This document shows, piece after piece, positions 34,407 to 45,938 of a stretch of DNA of 64,000 nt. Where the stretch lies: positions 1-64,000 of the forward strand of contig JAMZAV010001809.1 in NCBI GenBank assembly GCA_024449915.1, in the 5' to 3' direction. Every line of letters begins with the position of its first letter. The stretch's first letter is position 1. This DNA is from Sweltsa coloradensis. Taxonomy: Eukaryota; Arthropoda; Insecta; Plecoptera; Chloroperlidae. Made by a program: the position numbers and the translations under genes. Below the pieces are notes generated by a model. That model worked only from the letters and a program-made list of their open reading frames with translations. It was not told the origin of the DNA and made no database searches.

Positions 34407-34410
34407 CAGT

Positions 34411-35202
34411 ATACATCTTTGCTTGTTCAAAATATGATTTAAAATGTGTAGGGCTACGCATTTAAAAATTAGTTTTATAGAGAGTGTTACAGTAGTCTAA
34501 AAAGAATGTCAAATGGCTAGTAAGCAGAACTCAATCCTGGAAACCCTCCCACCCTGGAAATAACAGTCATAATTGCCATTGGCGGGTTTCGAAACGGCAA
34601 CCTCTCGAAACGGCGACCTCTCGAATCGGCGTAAGCTACCTCTGTCTGTTTGAAATTTTGATGTCATGGTAAATGGGACTATATTTCGGGACAAAAACAG
34701 TCCGGCACGCGAGACACTTAGGTCTTATTCAGGACTGTCCCGTATTTTTTGGGACGTCTTGGTGACCCTAGTTTAAAAGCATGCTTGAACAATAAATTCA
34801 AGTGTATGCGATTTAAAAAATATATAACAGAATACTCTGGTTAGTCTGTTTTACACAATTAACAAAGGTCAAACATGTCTCTGTTTTTAAATGTTGTTTG
34901 GGAAGTTGATCACAATAGATATGAATGTGATCCACGTAAGAAGCCTGGATTACAATAGTTACCAACTCGGAACATTCATGGTGCACTGAAATTGCAAACT
35001 CATTTTAGCTATGGAATCTAACCCGGGTCAGTAGCTTGCCGGGTGGTTATGGATTGTGTTTACACCTACACCACTGGCCTGACAGTCTGACGCTGTTGTG
35101 TGGAGGGGGGAGACATTGCGTTCAGCCGGCCGGTCTCTATCGCCGCTACAAGGTCACGAGGGAGTAATTCTTACAACGCACAAGACTATTCCGAGCATTA
35201 GC
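34411..35202. other. No gene recognised; short minisatellite
   Basis: A unit of about 18 bases (CCTCTCGAAACGGC) is repeated nearly three times at about 34589-34632. The rest is unassigned. Confidence 0.5.
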
Positions 35203-35206
35203 GCAT

Positions 35207-37016
35207 TATCACTTCTAGCGCCTCAACTAACGTAATTTATTTGTTTATCTCGGGGTTTTTCTTACGTACATACAAGTTCGTTCACGATCGCGATCCTACA
35301 CGGGAATAACCTTGACCTGGACTTACTCTAAGATGGTGGTGAACGTAATCACTGCCGTACACAAAACAGCTGAATGTGAGCACGGGTGACATGTGGGATA
35401 CAACTAAATACAACACTTCCCAGAGGAGAGGTGAGGTACCTGTACCCTCGCGCTAGCGCTGTGCCACTCCGCACCCTCGGCTGCGATGTCCTGCGGCTGC
35501 ATTCGGGGCTCCGGCTGTGGCTGCACCTGTAGCTACTATATAACACTAATATGGGTCGCTGAAGGCTTTGACTTGATAATTGATAGGAGTTTACTAGGAC
35601 GTGCATGCAGTAGTCATAAAAGAGAGTGATTTTAAACGGTGAGTTCTAGTATAATTTCCAACGATTTAGAATGCAAACTACAACATGAAATGTGAATTTA
35701 AAAAGGATGGATCCACCTTACTCAAGCACATGATACAAAACACAATTACAAATACAAACAATTACATTCATGACAATGGTAAATATTACGCTCGTTACTG
35801 TACCGCCGAGTGACGATGCAAGAGGGGGAGGGGGGGTGTGTGGATGCTGTTGCCATCAGGCCCCCCTGAGGAGGTGAAGAGGGGGGGGGGGGGGGAAAAG
35901 CAAGCAAAGTAGGAGCAATGGCCCCTCGAGACCCTACGCGCTTTGGTTTTTGGGTGACGCCGCTTCGTCCAAAAATGGCTCCCTAAAGCAGGACCCTGCC
36001 ACCTTGCGAGCCCTAGGAATTGCCCTGGCCCCTACTGTCCCCGACCTCTCTGGATTACTCAGTTTTGGACGGGGGGTTACCAAAGTGAATTTTTGTTTTT
36101 ACTTGATTTGTGAAGATCGCTGATGCTGGAATGCGATGGGACCGAGGAATGTCCAGTGGTGGACATTCCAGAGGGTTGTACCGGACTCCCAAAATAAATA
36201 TACTTTTTAATTTCGAAACTGCCGTCACCTCTACTCTCGACTACGAGGGGAACAACCATTTTCGAAAGCGGTGGTCGTTACTTTAAACCCGCTGCCTCTT
36301 ACTGGCCGTAACTAGCTCAGCGCTTGGCTATCACGAGCGAAATTTAAATTTGGGAAAAAATTTTTACTTTTTTTTAAAAAAAACGGGGTTTTTATAACCC
36401 TCCTAAAACTACCGAACGCCCTAACCCCCCTTTCTAGACTGCTCTTTCAAAAAAACACGGCACGAACACTGGTTGGTTTTTCCGTCCCTTTTGGACCCGT
36501 AAAGGCCCAGCTCCCCTGCAACCCAAACCCGTCCCCTACGGCAATTTTTCCCCCGGTGGGCCTCAGGACACCTGTGTTGGGCCAGTCCCAAATGAAAACC
36601 TAAGAGAAAGAAGGGAAAAGGGAAAAAAAAAGGGGGGAAAAAAAAAAGGAAGGGGGAAAGGAAGCAAAAAGGGAGGGGTATAGTGGGAAAATCCATCGAC
36701 CTGCTTTCGGACAAATGGCACGGGGCTTGTTTCACCCTCCAAACCGGCCGATTTTTTCAGGAATGGTTTGCCCTTATACCCTGACCAAAAAACATAGTCA
36801 TTTTTACCACAAACTTTGACTAGGCTGGCTTGCCAAACCTAAAACTATTCAACTTTTAGGCAGGGTGCTTTACGTCACCTCCCTTGTTTGATTGAAAAGT
36901 TTTTTGATTGATTGACATTTTATATTATTTTACCACATAGGCAATTACTTTGACATAACAATGAAAGATTTGGCGGCTGAAGGCCTAAATGAAAAGGCAG
37001 AGGCTGTTATGCTACA
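35207..37016 (-). repeat. Left (3') LTR, with a corrupted-looking middle
   Basis: It matches 41797-43710 from end to end. Between about 36000 and 36860, however, isolated bases seen in the right LTR are missing or replaced by longer runs of A, T, C or G. Confidence 0.9.
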
Positions 37017-40000
37017 ATGGCCCCCTTTTCTTCTAGAGCGCACTTGTCATCAAGTCCCTCGAGAAGGAAACTCAGTAAAGTAGTACAGCCTCAACTGTCA
37101 CTCTCTCCTGCCAACTCCTTGAACTCTCCGTTTAAATTGTCTGGCAAGTGCCTTAGCACCTGTCCCTTGGTATTGAGAGGGGTATGTGAAGCATCCCGTC
37201 CCAATTTACATCTATATATACCAACACTCTTGGCAAGTCCTAGGAATCACTAAATCCCTAACTTAAGTGACTGACCCAAAAGTCCCCGCGATCAGAATTA
37301 CTCCTAAGGTGTTCCCCACATATCGAAGAACCCTCCCCGGAACTGGTCGTACAAACCAACCATTCTCCAACAGAGAACTCAACTGTTCCGTGAAACGCGC
37401 CCCTGCGCTACGCCACTGTCGCCAGTCAGCGCGGAACCCACTTGCATTCGCCGGCTCACAGCCTCGGCTGCGCCGTGCCTCCTCGCTAGCGGTCGGGCCG
37501 CTGCATCCCTCCGTCAACCACACGTGCTCACATTCACAGCTGAGAACCACGCCCACCTTGGTCGTTCGCTCTCACTCGGCCGTGTGCCTGACAACTGACA
37601 AGAGGTGGTTACACCTACTTCCTACTACTTCAAACTAAGCCACGGAGGCTCTGCCACTGAGGCAAAAGGGTACATTTATTTTCATAGCGGCCACGGAGGC
37701 AATGAAAACGCGTACGCCACGAAGGCAAAATAAAATTACATTTAGGGTTTTTTACAGGGCCCCGGGGGCACTGAAAAAAAAACGTACGCCATGAAAGGGA
37801 AAATAAAAATTACATTTAGGTTCGTTACGAAAAAAGTTACAACGGCATTTATGTGCGGCGAAAAAAAAATTAAAAAATTTTCAAGTTACAACGGCATTTA
37901 TGGTGGGGGCGAAAAACAATTAAAAGTACAAGTTTCACGGCATTTATGGTGCGGCGAAAAACAATTTAAAAAATTAAATTTCAAATTATAAAAAAGAGGG
38001 TACTGATCGAACCCAAAAAAAAAGCGAACCAACTCAATGTTCCATGCAGGAAAAAAACTTTTTTTTGGGTCAACAAAAAAAAACTTCCGGGAGCCATCCG
38101 TCTGACTAACTTCCCCTTAGTGGTGGGCTCCCACTACGACACACTGTCTCGCAAAAATTTCAACAATAACTGCAACAAACCCGGGTTTGGGTCGCTAAAC
38201 GCAAATTTTTTCTTTACGTAAAAAACCTTTTTTAACACTCAGAGGGAACAACTCCCCATTTGGACTTAGACCGCAAAACCCGCATGAAAAATTAAAAACC
38301 TTCGCGCTGCAGGGCGTGTGGAAGTCCACACATTCACACAAAAACCCTACGTACTCCCCCGACACAGCCCAAAAACATTAAAACATTCACTCCGGGGGAC
38401 TACACAACGGTTCTAGACTCGATCGCGTCATACACCGGGCCACACGGGCACTAAGTAAAACCGAGATCTCAAAAGACGTGCGTTTAAGGCGGGGTCCTAG
38501 ATTCTATCGCGTTGAGGGGGCCCACACAGGCATTTTATCACGCGAGATGACAAAAAAACCAAGCGTCCCTGGTTACTTGACAAGGGTACCGCGGGGGGGG
38601 CCTCTTTCACCCACATCGAACCCTTGCCCTGCAGGGGAAAGTCCCAAGTCTTTAAATTCCCCTCGATTTGTGGAGTCATGCGTCATGCTTGTTGTTTGTT
38701 GCTCTTTGTTTTTTCCTCGTGCGCTCTGCCGTTGTCTTTGACAGTCAGGGTCGAGCCCTGCATGCATCGAGCCGTCGATCGATGGGTCCACCTCTTCAGC
38801 TGTGATCGCGGAGGCACCCGGGTTTCCTTGGGCTGTCTTTTTCGTTTACTCGCCGCTCTCGCGGGGGCATTTTCCCCTTTCCGGGCCGCTCTGCGTTGTC
38901 CCCCCGTGGTCGCCGTATGGCTCCGCTGGGGCCCTTGGTTCGACCTCTAAAACCCTCAGGGCGCATAATTTACACCACGCTAGCCCTTTAAATCTCGCGC
39001 TTTCCCCACGCGTTCTGAACTTCTGCCTTTATACAGTTTAAAGATTGTTGAATTTTTACAGTCGAAACTACGTCCGGATCGGTACTACCGAAAAATCAGG
39101 GGGTTACCCCCGACCCTAAAAAGTAAAACCTGTGGATGCCCCACTCTCGACACCCATTAGCCCCCCGCGCGCCAAAAGCAACACCCTCCCCCAAACCCCT
39201 GGCTGATCCTGGGCAACTGGACTAAAAATCGAACTCACAACTCAGGGGGAAAAAACCGAAACTTCTCTAAACGCAACATTTTGCGACGAAAAATTAAAAG
39301 ACTTGCGCTGGGGGGGCGGTGTGACACACACACAAAAACAAAACCCTACGTACCCCGTACATCACAAAGAAACAAACTCGGAACAACACTACTCGCTGAC
39401 TCAGGCGGTCCTAGATGTATCGCGTCAATTAGGCCACGAGACCCCAACTAACACGAGTCTAAAAAAGAGGGGCGGTCTTGGGGAAAATTGTCCGATGTAA
39501 CGGAGGTTTAAACAACAATAAATTACTGTCTGGTCCTTCTGACAACGGACAGCAATTCAAAAGCCTCGCAGTGGCAAAGTCCCAAATCTAATTTCCTCGA
39601 GTTGATGTCCAGTCAACCACTTGTTGCATCTAGCGTGCAATCAGGCTGCGTTGGCTTCTGCACTGGGGCCCCCATACCCGCGCGTACTATGTGCCTCCGT
39701 CAAGCTCCCCCTCTAGCTAGATCGACGTATCCGACGTACACCTCGCCTGAACTTCGCCGCTCAGCTCCCGGCCCCAATTGGCATTCCTCTGGGCCAATTA
39801 CAGCCGTACTCTTCATCTGCCCCCAAGGCTCACTGCGGCCTGGGTTTCAACACCGTAGCGACCGCCCAGCTTTTAAAACATCACGTTTAAACCCCAAAAC
39901 AAATTAATTTAAATACTTATTTGAAAAAAATCTTCACTACGCCTGGGTCATCCGTAAGCTCGTGGCTTTCCTGAGTCGGACCGGGGCCCCGCCCCTACTC

Positions 40001-41776
40001 TCTACGGCTACAGGTGACAGTTGTCTCTTCGATTTGGCAACTTTGCCCCCATCGCTTATGCGTCGCTTTGACGCGACCTCCCTGCCTCGGGCCTACACAC
40101 CTCATTTTCACTTTTGCAGCTTGGACTCGTTTTTCGCGTCGCCCTTCTACCCGGACCCGGCTGCCCCCTCCACTTTTTGTGTTTCCAAAGGTTAAAACAC
40201 ACACGGTTTCGTGTTTCCATTCACGCACCCCCGCGATCAACCAACCTTGGGGTTGGGGGTAGGGTCCGTTGGGGGCCGACCACCCTTCCCTTTTGGCCCA
40301 AGCATAAACACATTTAAGGGGGGTCCCGGTCACTCACGACACATGTCTCGGTCGGGTACCAGTCTTTCCAAGTACCTCCTTTCTGCGTCGCATCCCATAT
40401 CCCAACGTCTCGACTTTTCCTTTACACCCCTTCTTGGACAGCTTAGCCCGCGTTTGCGATCCCTCTCTCGTCCCCAATAGGGGCTAGCAGTCGGGTTCCG
40501 GGCCCCTTTTTTTATCGGCGCTCCGCACTCTCCCGCGCTACTCTCTCTCTCTCTGAGTGCACTCTCGCTCTCCGTGGCCTGGCTGCGCTCAGTTGCCAGC
40601 TGCTCTGTCGGGCCTTCCACGTTGCCACTAGGGCTGGCTACGGGGCTCTCGAACATGCTATAATACGCTGCCCATCTAGCTGCGCACTCTGCGTCCACCT
40701 TCGCCCTTCGTCTCGTACCTGCGCCCGCCTTTCTGCCTCTTCTCTTCGTGAGTTCTCGAACAACTCCCTCACGGCTCGGTCGCACCTATCCCTCTCGGCG
40801 TCCGCCTTTGCGTACCGGCGCTCTCGTTCGGCGTCCTGCCTGTCTTGCTCGGCGTGCGCCTCTCGACTCTCACTTTCGTCCCTTTTCGTCGCAATTGCTA
40901 ACTCGGGGGGTCAAGCCCTCGACGTTGCCAATTAGGCATCACCGTTTCCCTCTCCCGGTGGTGGTGTCACGTACACTCGCTTTCGACCCCGAGAGTAGTT
41001 CGTCGTCCACGTCAGTGATCTGTCTTTTCGCGGTCACTTGCCGGGGGCGCATTTAATATTTATCTCCACCTGGAGTTGTTCTCTAACTGGTCATTTGTCT
41101 GTTTTTTTTTTCGCCTACCCCCTGTATGATTGCGCCACCTGATCGAGCTTCTTCCCCAAAATCACTCCGCACTGTCAGGTCTTCCTCGGACTCTGCTACG
41201 CGGTTTCTTTCCCCGAGCTGCGCCCACGTTCTGCGCCTTCCTAGGGTTTTTGCGCCACTCCCCTTCCTCTTCCGGATGCGCCTTTCTCTTTGCGGTATCG
41301 CCTTCCCTTAGGCGTCTTCCTCGCGGGATCGCTCTTTCTTAGGCTACTTCCTCGGCTCGTCCTGGGCGCGTTCCTTCCTTGCTCGCTCGCTTCTTCTCTG
41401 CTCTCCTGTTTCGCGTCCCAGCGGGCCATATACTGGCAATCGTCCGCCCATGCTCGAGTTTTTTCTACCCCTACCTTTTCCCCCGTTCCCATCTACACTC
41501 CTTTGTTATCAGCGCGTTGTGTGAATCAAGGGGGGTGGTCTCCAGTTCGACTCAACACTGTCCATTGAGAAAGAACACTCGCGTAACACCTCGCTTACAC
41601 CCGCCTCGGTTTCCATTACGTACTCTACGCCCGGTTCCACGAATGCGCTAGGCACTGCCACGCTACGCCTATCGTTCCCCTTTTCTACCCCTTCCGACGA
41701 CATAGTAGCTTCGCTTCACTCGAACGTGTAAACCTATCCCGAATTTAAAATACCTCGGGGTCGCGGTGAGATTCAA
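37017..41776 (-). other. Internal region of the second LTR element
   Basis: The 5' end on the minus strand (41.7 to about 40.3 kb) has several overlapping charged frames, including one starting at 41703 (MSSEGVEKG) and a coiled-coil-like Arg/Glu/Ala-rich stretch around 40.7-40.9 kb. This is the position and character of a gag or linker protein. Frames are broken repeatedly. From about 39.6 to 37.7 kb the text is full of homopolymer runs. I recognise no protease, reverse transcriptase, RNase H or integrase motif anywhere. Confidence 0.5.
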
Positions 41777-41794
41777 GCCCCACGTTGGGCGCCA
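41777..41794 (-). other. Primer binding site of the second LTR element
   Basis: On the minus strand TGGCGCCCAACGTGGGGC lies two bases after the LTR. It starts with TGG, the complement of a tRNA CCA end, as a primer site should. Confidence 0.85.
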
Positions 41795-41796
41795 GT

Positions 41797-43710
41797 TATG
41801 ACTTCTAGCGCCTCAACTAACGTAATTTATTTGTTTATCTCGGGGTTTTTCTTACGTACATACAAGTTCGTTCACGATCGCGATCCTACACGGGAATAAC
41901 CTTGACCTGGACTTACTCTAAGATGGTGGTGAACGTAATCACTGCCGTACACAAAACAGCTGAATGTGAGCACGGGTGACATGTGGGATACAACTAAATA
42001 CAACACTTCCCAGAGGAGAGGTGAGGTACCTGTACCCTCGCGCTAGCGCTGTGCCTCCGCCCCTCGGCTGCGATGTCCTGCGGCTGCATGTCGGGGCTCC
42101 GGCTGTGGCTGCACCTGTAGCTACTGTATAACACTAATATGGGTTTCGCTGAAGGCTTTGACTTGATAAATGATAGGAGTTTACTAGGACGTGCATGCAG
42201 TAGTCATAAAAGAGAGTGATTTTAAACGGTGAGTTCAAGTATAATTTCCAACGATTTAGAATGCAAACTACAACATGAAATGTGAATTTAAAAAGGATGG
42301 ATCCACCTTACTCAAGCACATGATACAAAACACAATTACAAATACAAACAATTACATTCATGACAATGGTAAATATTACGCTCGTTGCTGTACCGTCGAG
42401 TGACGATGCAAGAGGGGGGGGGGGGGGGTGGGGATGCTGTTGCCACAGATCCCCGATGAGGATGGGCGAAGGGGGGGGGGGAGGGGGAAGCAAGCGAAGT
42501 AGGAGCAATGGCTGCCCTCGAGAGCCTACTGCGCTTTGGCGTGGGTGACGCCGCTTCGGTCCCAATATGGCGGTCCTGAAGCTAGGACCCCACCACTTTG
42601 TCGAGGTCCTAAGGAATTGCCCTGGCCCCTACGTCGTCCCGACGCTCTCTGGATTACCCACGTTTTGGAGCGGGTGGTTACCAAAGTGAATATTTTGTCT
42701 TACTTGAGTTGTGAAGATCGCTGATGCTGGTGAATGCTGATGGAACCGATGGAATGTCCAAGTGGGTGGACATTCCAGAGGGTTGTACCGGACTGGCCCG
42801 AATAATTATACTTTTTTTTCTATTTATGAAAACTGCATGTCACACTCCACTCTCGCACGTATCCGAAAGAGACAACCATTTTCGAAAGCGGTGGTCGTTA
42901 CCTCACTCGCGCATGCCTACTTAGCTGGCACGTAACTAGCTCAGCGCTTGGCTATCACGAGTGTTATTAACTGGAAATTATTACTTTTCTTTAAAACGGG
43001 GTTATTATAACCCTCCTCATACTGAGGCTCGTATACGCCCGATAACTCACTTCCATAACTGATGACTTGCTCATTTTATTAAAAACACACGCACTGAAGC
43101 ACTGGTGGTTTCTTAGACTCCTGACTCTTGTGACCCCGTAGCAAGTGAGCGAGTTCTCCCTTGTCCACCCACTTCCGTCCGCCTACGGCGATTTTCCCGC
43201 CGATTGCACTCAGGACGACCTGTGATTGGCCCAGCCACGTCCCACTGCCAACCTAACGCAGCACAAGCTTACAGGCTGACCACCTGACAAGCTAACACTC
43301 GACAAAACTCACCACTTGATAGAGGCCTTGGCTAAGCCCGACAGCAGAACAGGTGTGCATTGGTTTGCCGTATAGTGGCGCCCTCATGCGACCTGCTCGG
43401 ACAACATGGCCACTGGCTTGTTTCACCCTCCAAACCGGCCGATTATTCAGGAATGTGTTGCCCTTATACTCCTGACCACAAACATCAGTCATTTTTACCA
43501 CAAACATAGACTAGGTCTGGCTTGCACCAACTAAATACTATTCAACTTTAGCAGGGTGTTTTATCGTCCCCCTCCCTTGCATTGATATGCAAGATTTTTT
43601 GATTGATTGACATTTTATATTATTTTACCACATAGGCAATACTTTGACAAAAAAATGAAAGATTTGGCGGCTGAAGGCCTAAATGAAAAGGCAGAGGCTG
43701 TTATGCTACA
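41797..43710 (-). repeat. Right (5') LTR
   Basis: This is the cleaner of the two LTRs. It contains two G runs (about 42413-42427 and 42470-42485) and a short exon-like segment at 43636-43706. Confidence 0.9.
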
Positions 43711-43714
43711 GCAT

Positions 43715-44226
43715 ACTATATTAGTGTGGGTTGTGGGTATAGGTCTTTCACCACAAACGTCGATATTTATATTTTTCAAGACTTTGCTAATGTGTACCGT
43801 TCGTCAACATTCTCAATTGGGTTTCCTATTGTATGTCATATTGCATATTAAAATATTGTATATAATATTTCTATACTAAACTAATTAACGCCACTCAAGG
43901 GCGTCCGCAGAAATTTTGTCATGAGGGGGGGGGGGGGGGCAAAATTAAAAAATTGTGCCGCAGGGATTTTTTTTTTAAATCAGGTTTTAGAGTTGCGTTT
44001 GGGCGTTTTTAGAAGAAAGTAGCTGGCTGAATGCAATACCAAAATAATGTAATTTTTGTGCAGTCGATAAATCGAACTAGAAAACCACCAAAAAGGGAAA
44101 TTTGGAACGCTGTCCTGATGGAATCGATAATGTTACCCTGCCGAATAATTATCAGATTTAATGTTGATAGTAATGTAAAGAAAACCGAAGTCTGTTAATA
44201 TTTATATTTTATATTATCAGTCTCTA
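43715..44226. other. No gene recognised
   Basis: AT-rich DNA with a run of about 14 G near 43926-43939. Nothing else can be supported. Confidence 0.5.
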
Positions 44227-44865
44227 ATTGGATGAGCGATGCGAGCGAAGCGAAAGATTCCATTTCACTACACTGGGGAAAAAATCCGTTTTTTTCTTAT
44301 TCTTTCTTTCTTTTTTTCGTATTTTTGTGTGTTTGTAACACGATTTTGGCTAAACCAATACCCAATTGCGATGAAATTTTTTGGAGGCCTTCGAAATCTC
44401 TGAACTTAGAACTGACACGTTTTTTAGTGCAATCAAAAAAATTTTTTCTCATAAAAATCGCAATTTACGATTTTTTTTCTATTTTAAAACATTTCTCCGA
44501 CTTATAACACCTACATGCTTTTCCGATTGTATAATGATTTTTTTACAGAACTTTAATTTTATGAATCGATGTATGCGTGTGAAATTTGAGCGGAATAACA
44601 AAATTATTTCTCATGATAATCGCAATTTTTACGATTTTTCCGATTTTTTAAATTTCTTCCACTTATAACACCGACATTCTGATCCGATTGTAATCATTTT
44701 TTCACAGAACCCTAATTTTTATTTAATTAATTTTTTTGGGGAAATTTGAGCGTATAATCGAAAAATTATTTCTCCCTGAAATCGCCAATTTATGCTTCTT
44801 TCGTTTTAAAAAAAATACGCTCATCCAAACAACGCGCCTGAAAAAACGTTTGCGGAGCTTGATAG
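44227..44865 (-). mobile_element. GGATGAGC-family element, copy C
   Basis: It begins ATTGGATGAGCGATGCGAG and ends GCTCATCCAAACAACGCGCC followed by AAACGTTTGCGGAGCTTGATAG. Internally it shares the roughly 161-base tandem unit of copy B (CTTATAACACC at about 44501 and 44662). No coding content. Confidence 0.75.
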
Positions 44866-45045
44866 TTAATATTTTAATAAAATCGCTTATAAATATAGGA
44901 TTCCAAGGAGGGGGGGAGGGGAGTGCCCGCCTTGCCCCCCCTGCGACGTCCTTGACGCCACTAACGACTACTTTGTGGAACGAATACTTCCAGACCGACA
45001 ACACTGTGGACAGATTTCATGCTTCCGAGCTATTCCAGAGCACTC
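44866..45045. other. Short spacer with G-rich word
   Basis: Contains GGAGGGGGGGAGGGGAG and GCCTTGCCCCCCCTGCG. No gene is evident. Confidence 0.4.
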
Positions 45046-45665
45046 TTTTCGATATTTTGAAAGTCAACGGAAAATGGCTAAAAGTTGGTTGGATGAAAGA
45101 TGAACTTAAATAAAAAAGGGAAAAAAATAACTTTTTTTTGGACGGGACAAAAGCTCAATTTTGGCCATTATATGCAAATTTTGGTCATTACGGAAATGAA
45201 TGTTTTGGATGCAATATTTAATTTTTAGATATGATTTTTTTTTATTGCTTCAACACACCTTTGTCTCTGGACTGAGTATAAGGGAAAAGAATTTTCTGAA
45301 ATAATGTTCGATGTACGATTTTTTTTGTCACATGGTACAAAAAAGAGTTTTGAACCGTAACACGAAAAAAATCGGAAATCAAAAGTAATTTTATAAAATT
45401 AGTTTCCCTTTTACTCAGTCCAGAGACAGAGGTGTGTTGAAGCATTAAAAAAAAAATCATAGCTAAAAATTAAATATTGCATCTAAAACATTCATTTCCG
45501 TAATGACCCAAAATTTGCATATTTTGGCCAAAATAGAGCTTTTGTCCCGTCCAAAAAAAAGTTATTTTGTTTTTCCTTTTTTATTCAAGTTCATTTTTCA
45601 TCCAACCAACTTTTAGCCATTTTCCGTTGGCTTTCAAAATATCGAAAAGAGTGCTCTGGAATAGC
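45046..45665. repeat. Hairpin with arms of about 300 bp
   Basis: The left arm (from TTCCAGAGCACTCTTTTCG) is mirrored by the right arm ending CGAAAAGAGTGCTCTGGAA, including GGACGGGACAAAAGCT against AGCTTTTGTCCCGTCC and CTCTGGACTGAGTA against ACTCAGTCCAGAG. The centre is near 45350. The same hairpin begins again at 63598 and runs out of the window. A short frame (LFQSTLFDILKVNGKW then KVGWMKDEL) is preserved in all visible copies, but I do not recognise it. Confidence 0.85.
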
Positions 45666-45938
45666 CTTAATTGTATTTTACCCGAGTTAGCCGATCCCCG
45701 TATTCCTAGAGGACAATGTGTTAGGGAACATGTCAATGTTGAACTGGCTCGACAGAACGAACTAAAAAACGGTCCCTGGTAGTGCTACCAAACCCCCAAA
45801 AAGAGTAATATCGAAGGAAGCATAATCAGGAAGTCAGGACCACATAAAAAACGAAAGTGATCTGACTCAAAGTTCAAGCAGCTTTTTATAACATATTGTT
45901 CGTTGGAAAAACATGTGTTGATATTTAGTAGGCCGCTT
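45264..45938 (+). repeat. Outer left arm of the giant inverted repeat
   Basis: This segment is the reverse complement of 63326-64000 and would join directly to 53969 onward if the LTR element at 45939-53964 were removed. It includes one side of the hairpin above. The match runs off the right end of the window, so the true arm is longer than visible. Confidence 0.85.

Larger units (their letters stand above)
27613..34410 (-). mobile_element. Tandem gag-only LTR retrotransposon array (LTR-gag-LTR-gag-LTR)
   Basis: Three LTRs (27617-28668, 29487-31091, 33206-34406) alternate with two internal regions. The array is flanked by one 4-bp target duplication, CAGT, at 27613-27616 and 34407-34410, so it behaves as one insertion later expanded by LTR recombination. 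Each LTR, read on the minus strand, runs from TGTAATG to GCATCTCA. Primer binding sites and purine tracts show minus orientation. The internal regions encode gag only; no protease, reverse transcriptase or integrase is seen, so movement must depend on a relative. The form resembles the TR-GAG class described in plants. Ty3/Gypsy affinity is likely from gag. Confidence 0.85.
35203..43714 (-). mobile_element. Second LTR retrotransposon, minus strand, apparently non-autonomous
   Basis: LTRs at 35207-37016 and 41797-43710 are direct repeats flanked by the 4-bp duplication GCAT (35203-35206 and 43711-43714). On the minus strand the LTR starts TGTAGC and ends ATA rather than the usual CA. A primer binding site follows the right LTR, and a purine tract (AGAAGAAAAGGGGG) adjoins the left one, fixing the orientation. 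The 4.8-kb interior is GC-rich and has charged, Arg/Glu-rich frames near its 5' end, but no reverse transcriptase or integrase motif was found. Much of 36.3-39.6 kb looks damaged by homopolymer expansion, so coding content could have been destroyed by sequence error rather than evolution. Confidence 0.8.

Noticed and set aside
35203..43714. Coding pol genes in the second LTR element
   Set aside because: No aspartic protease, YxDD polymerase or integrase zinc-finger/DDE motif could be read in any frame, though sequence damage may hide them.
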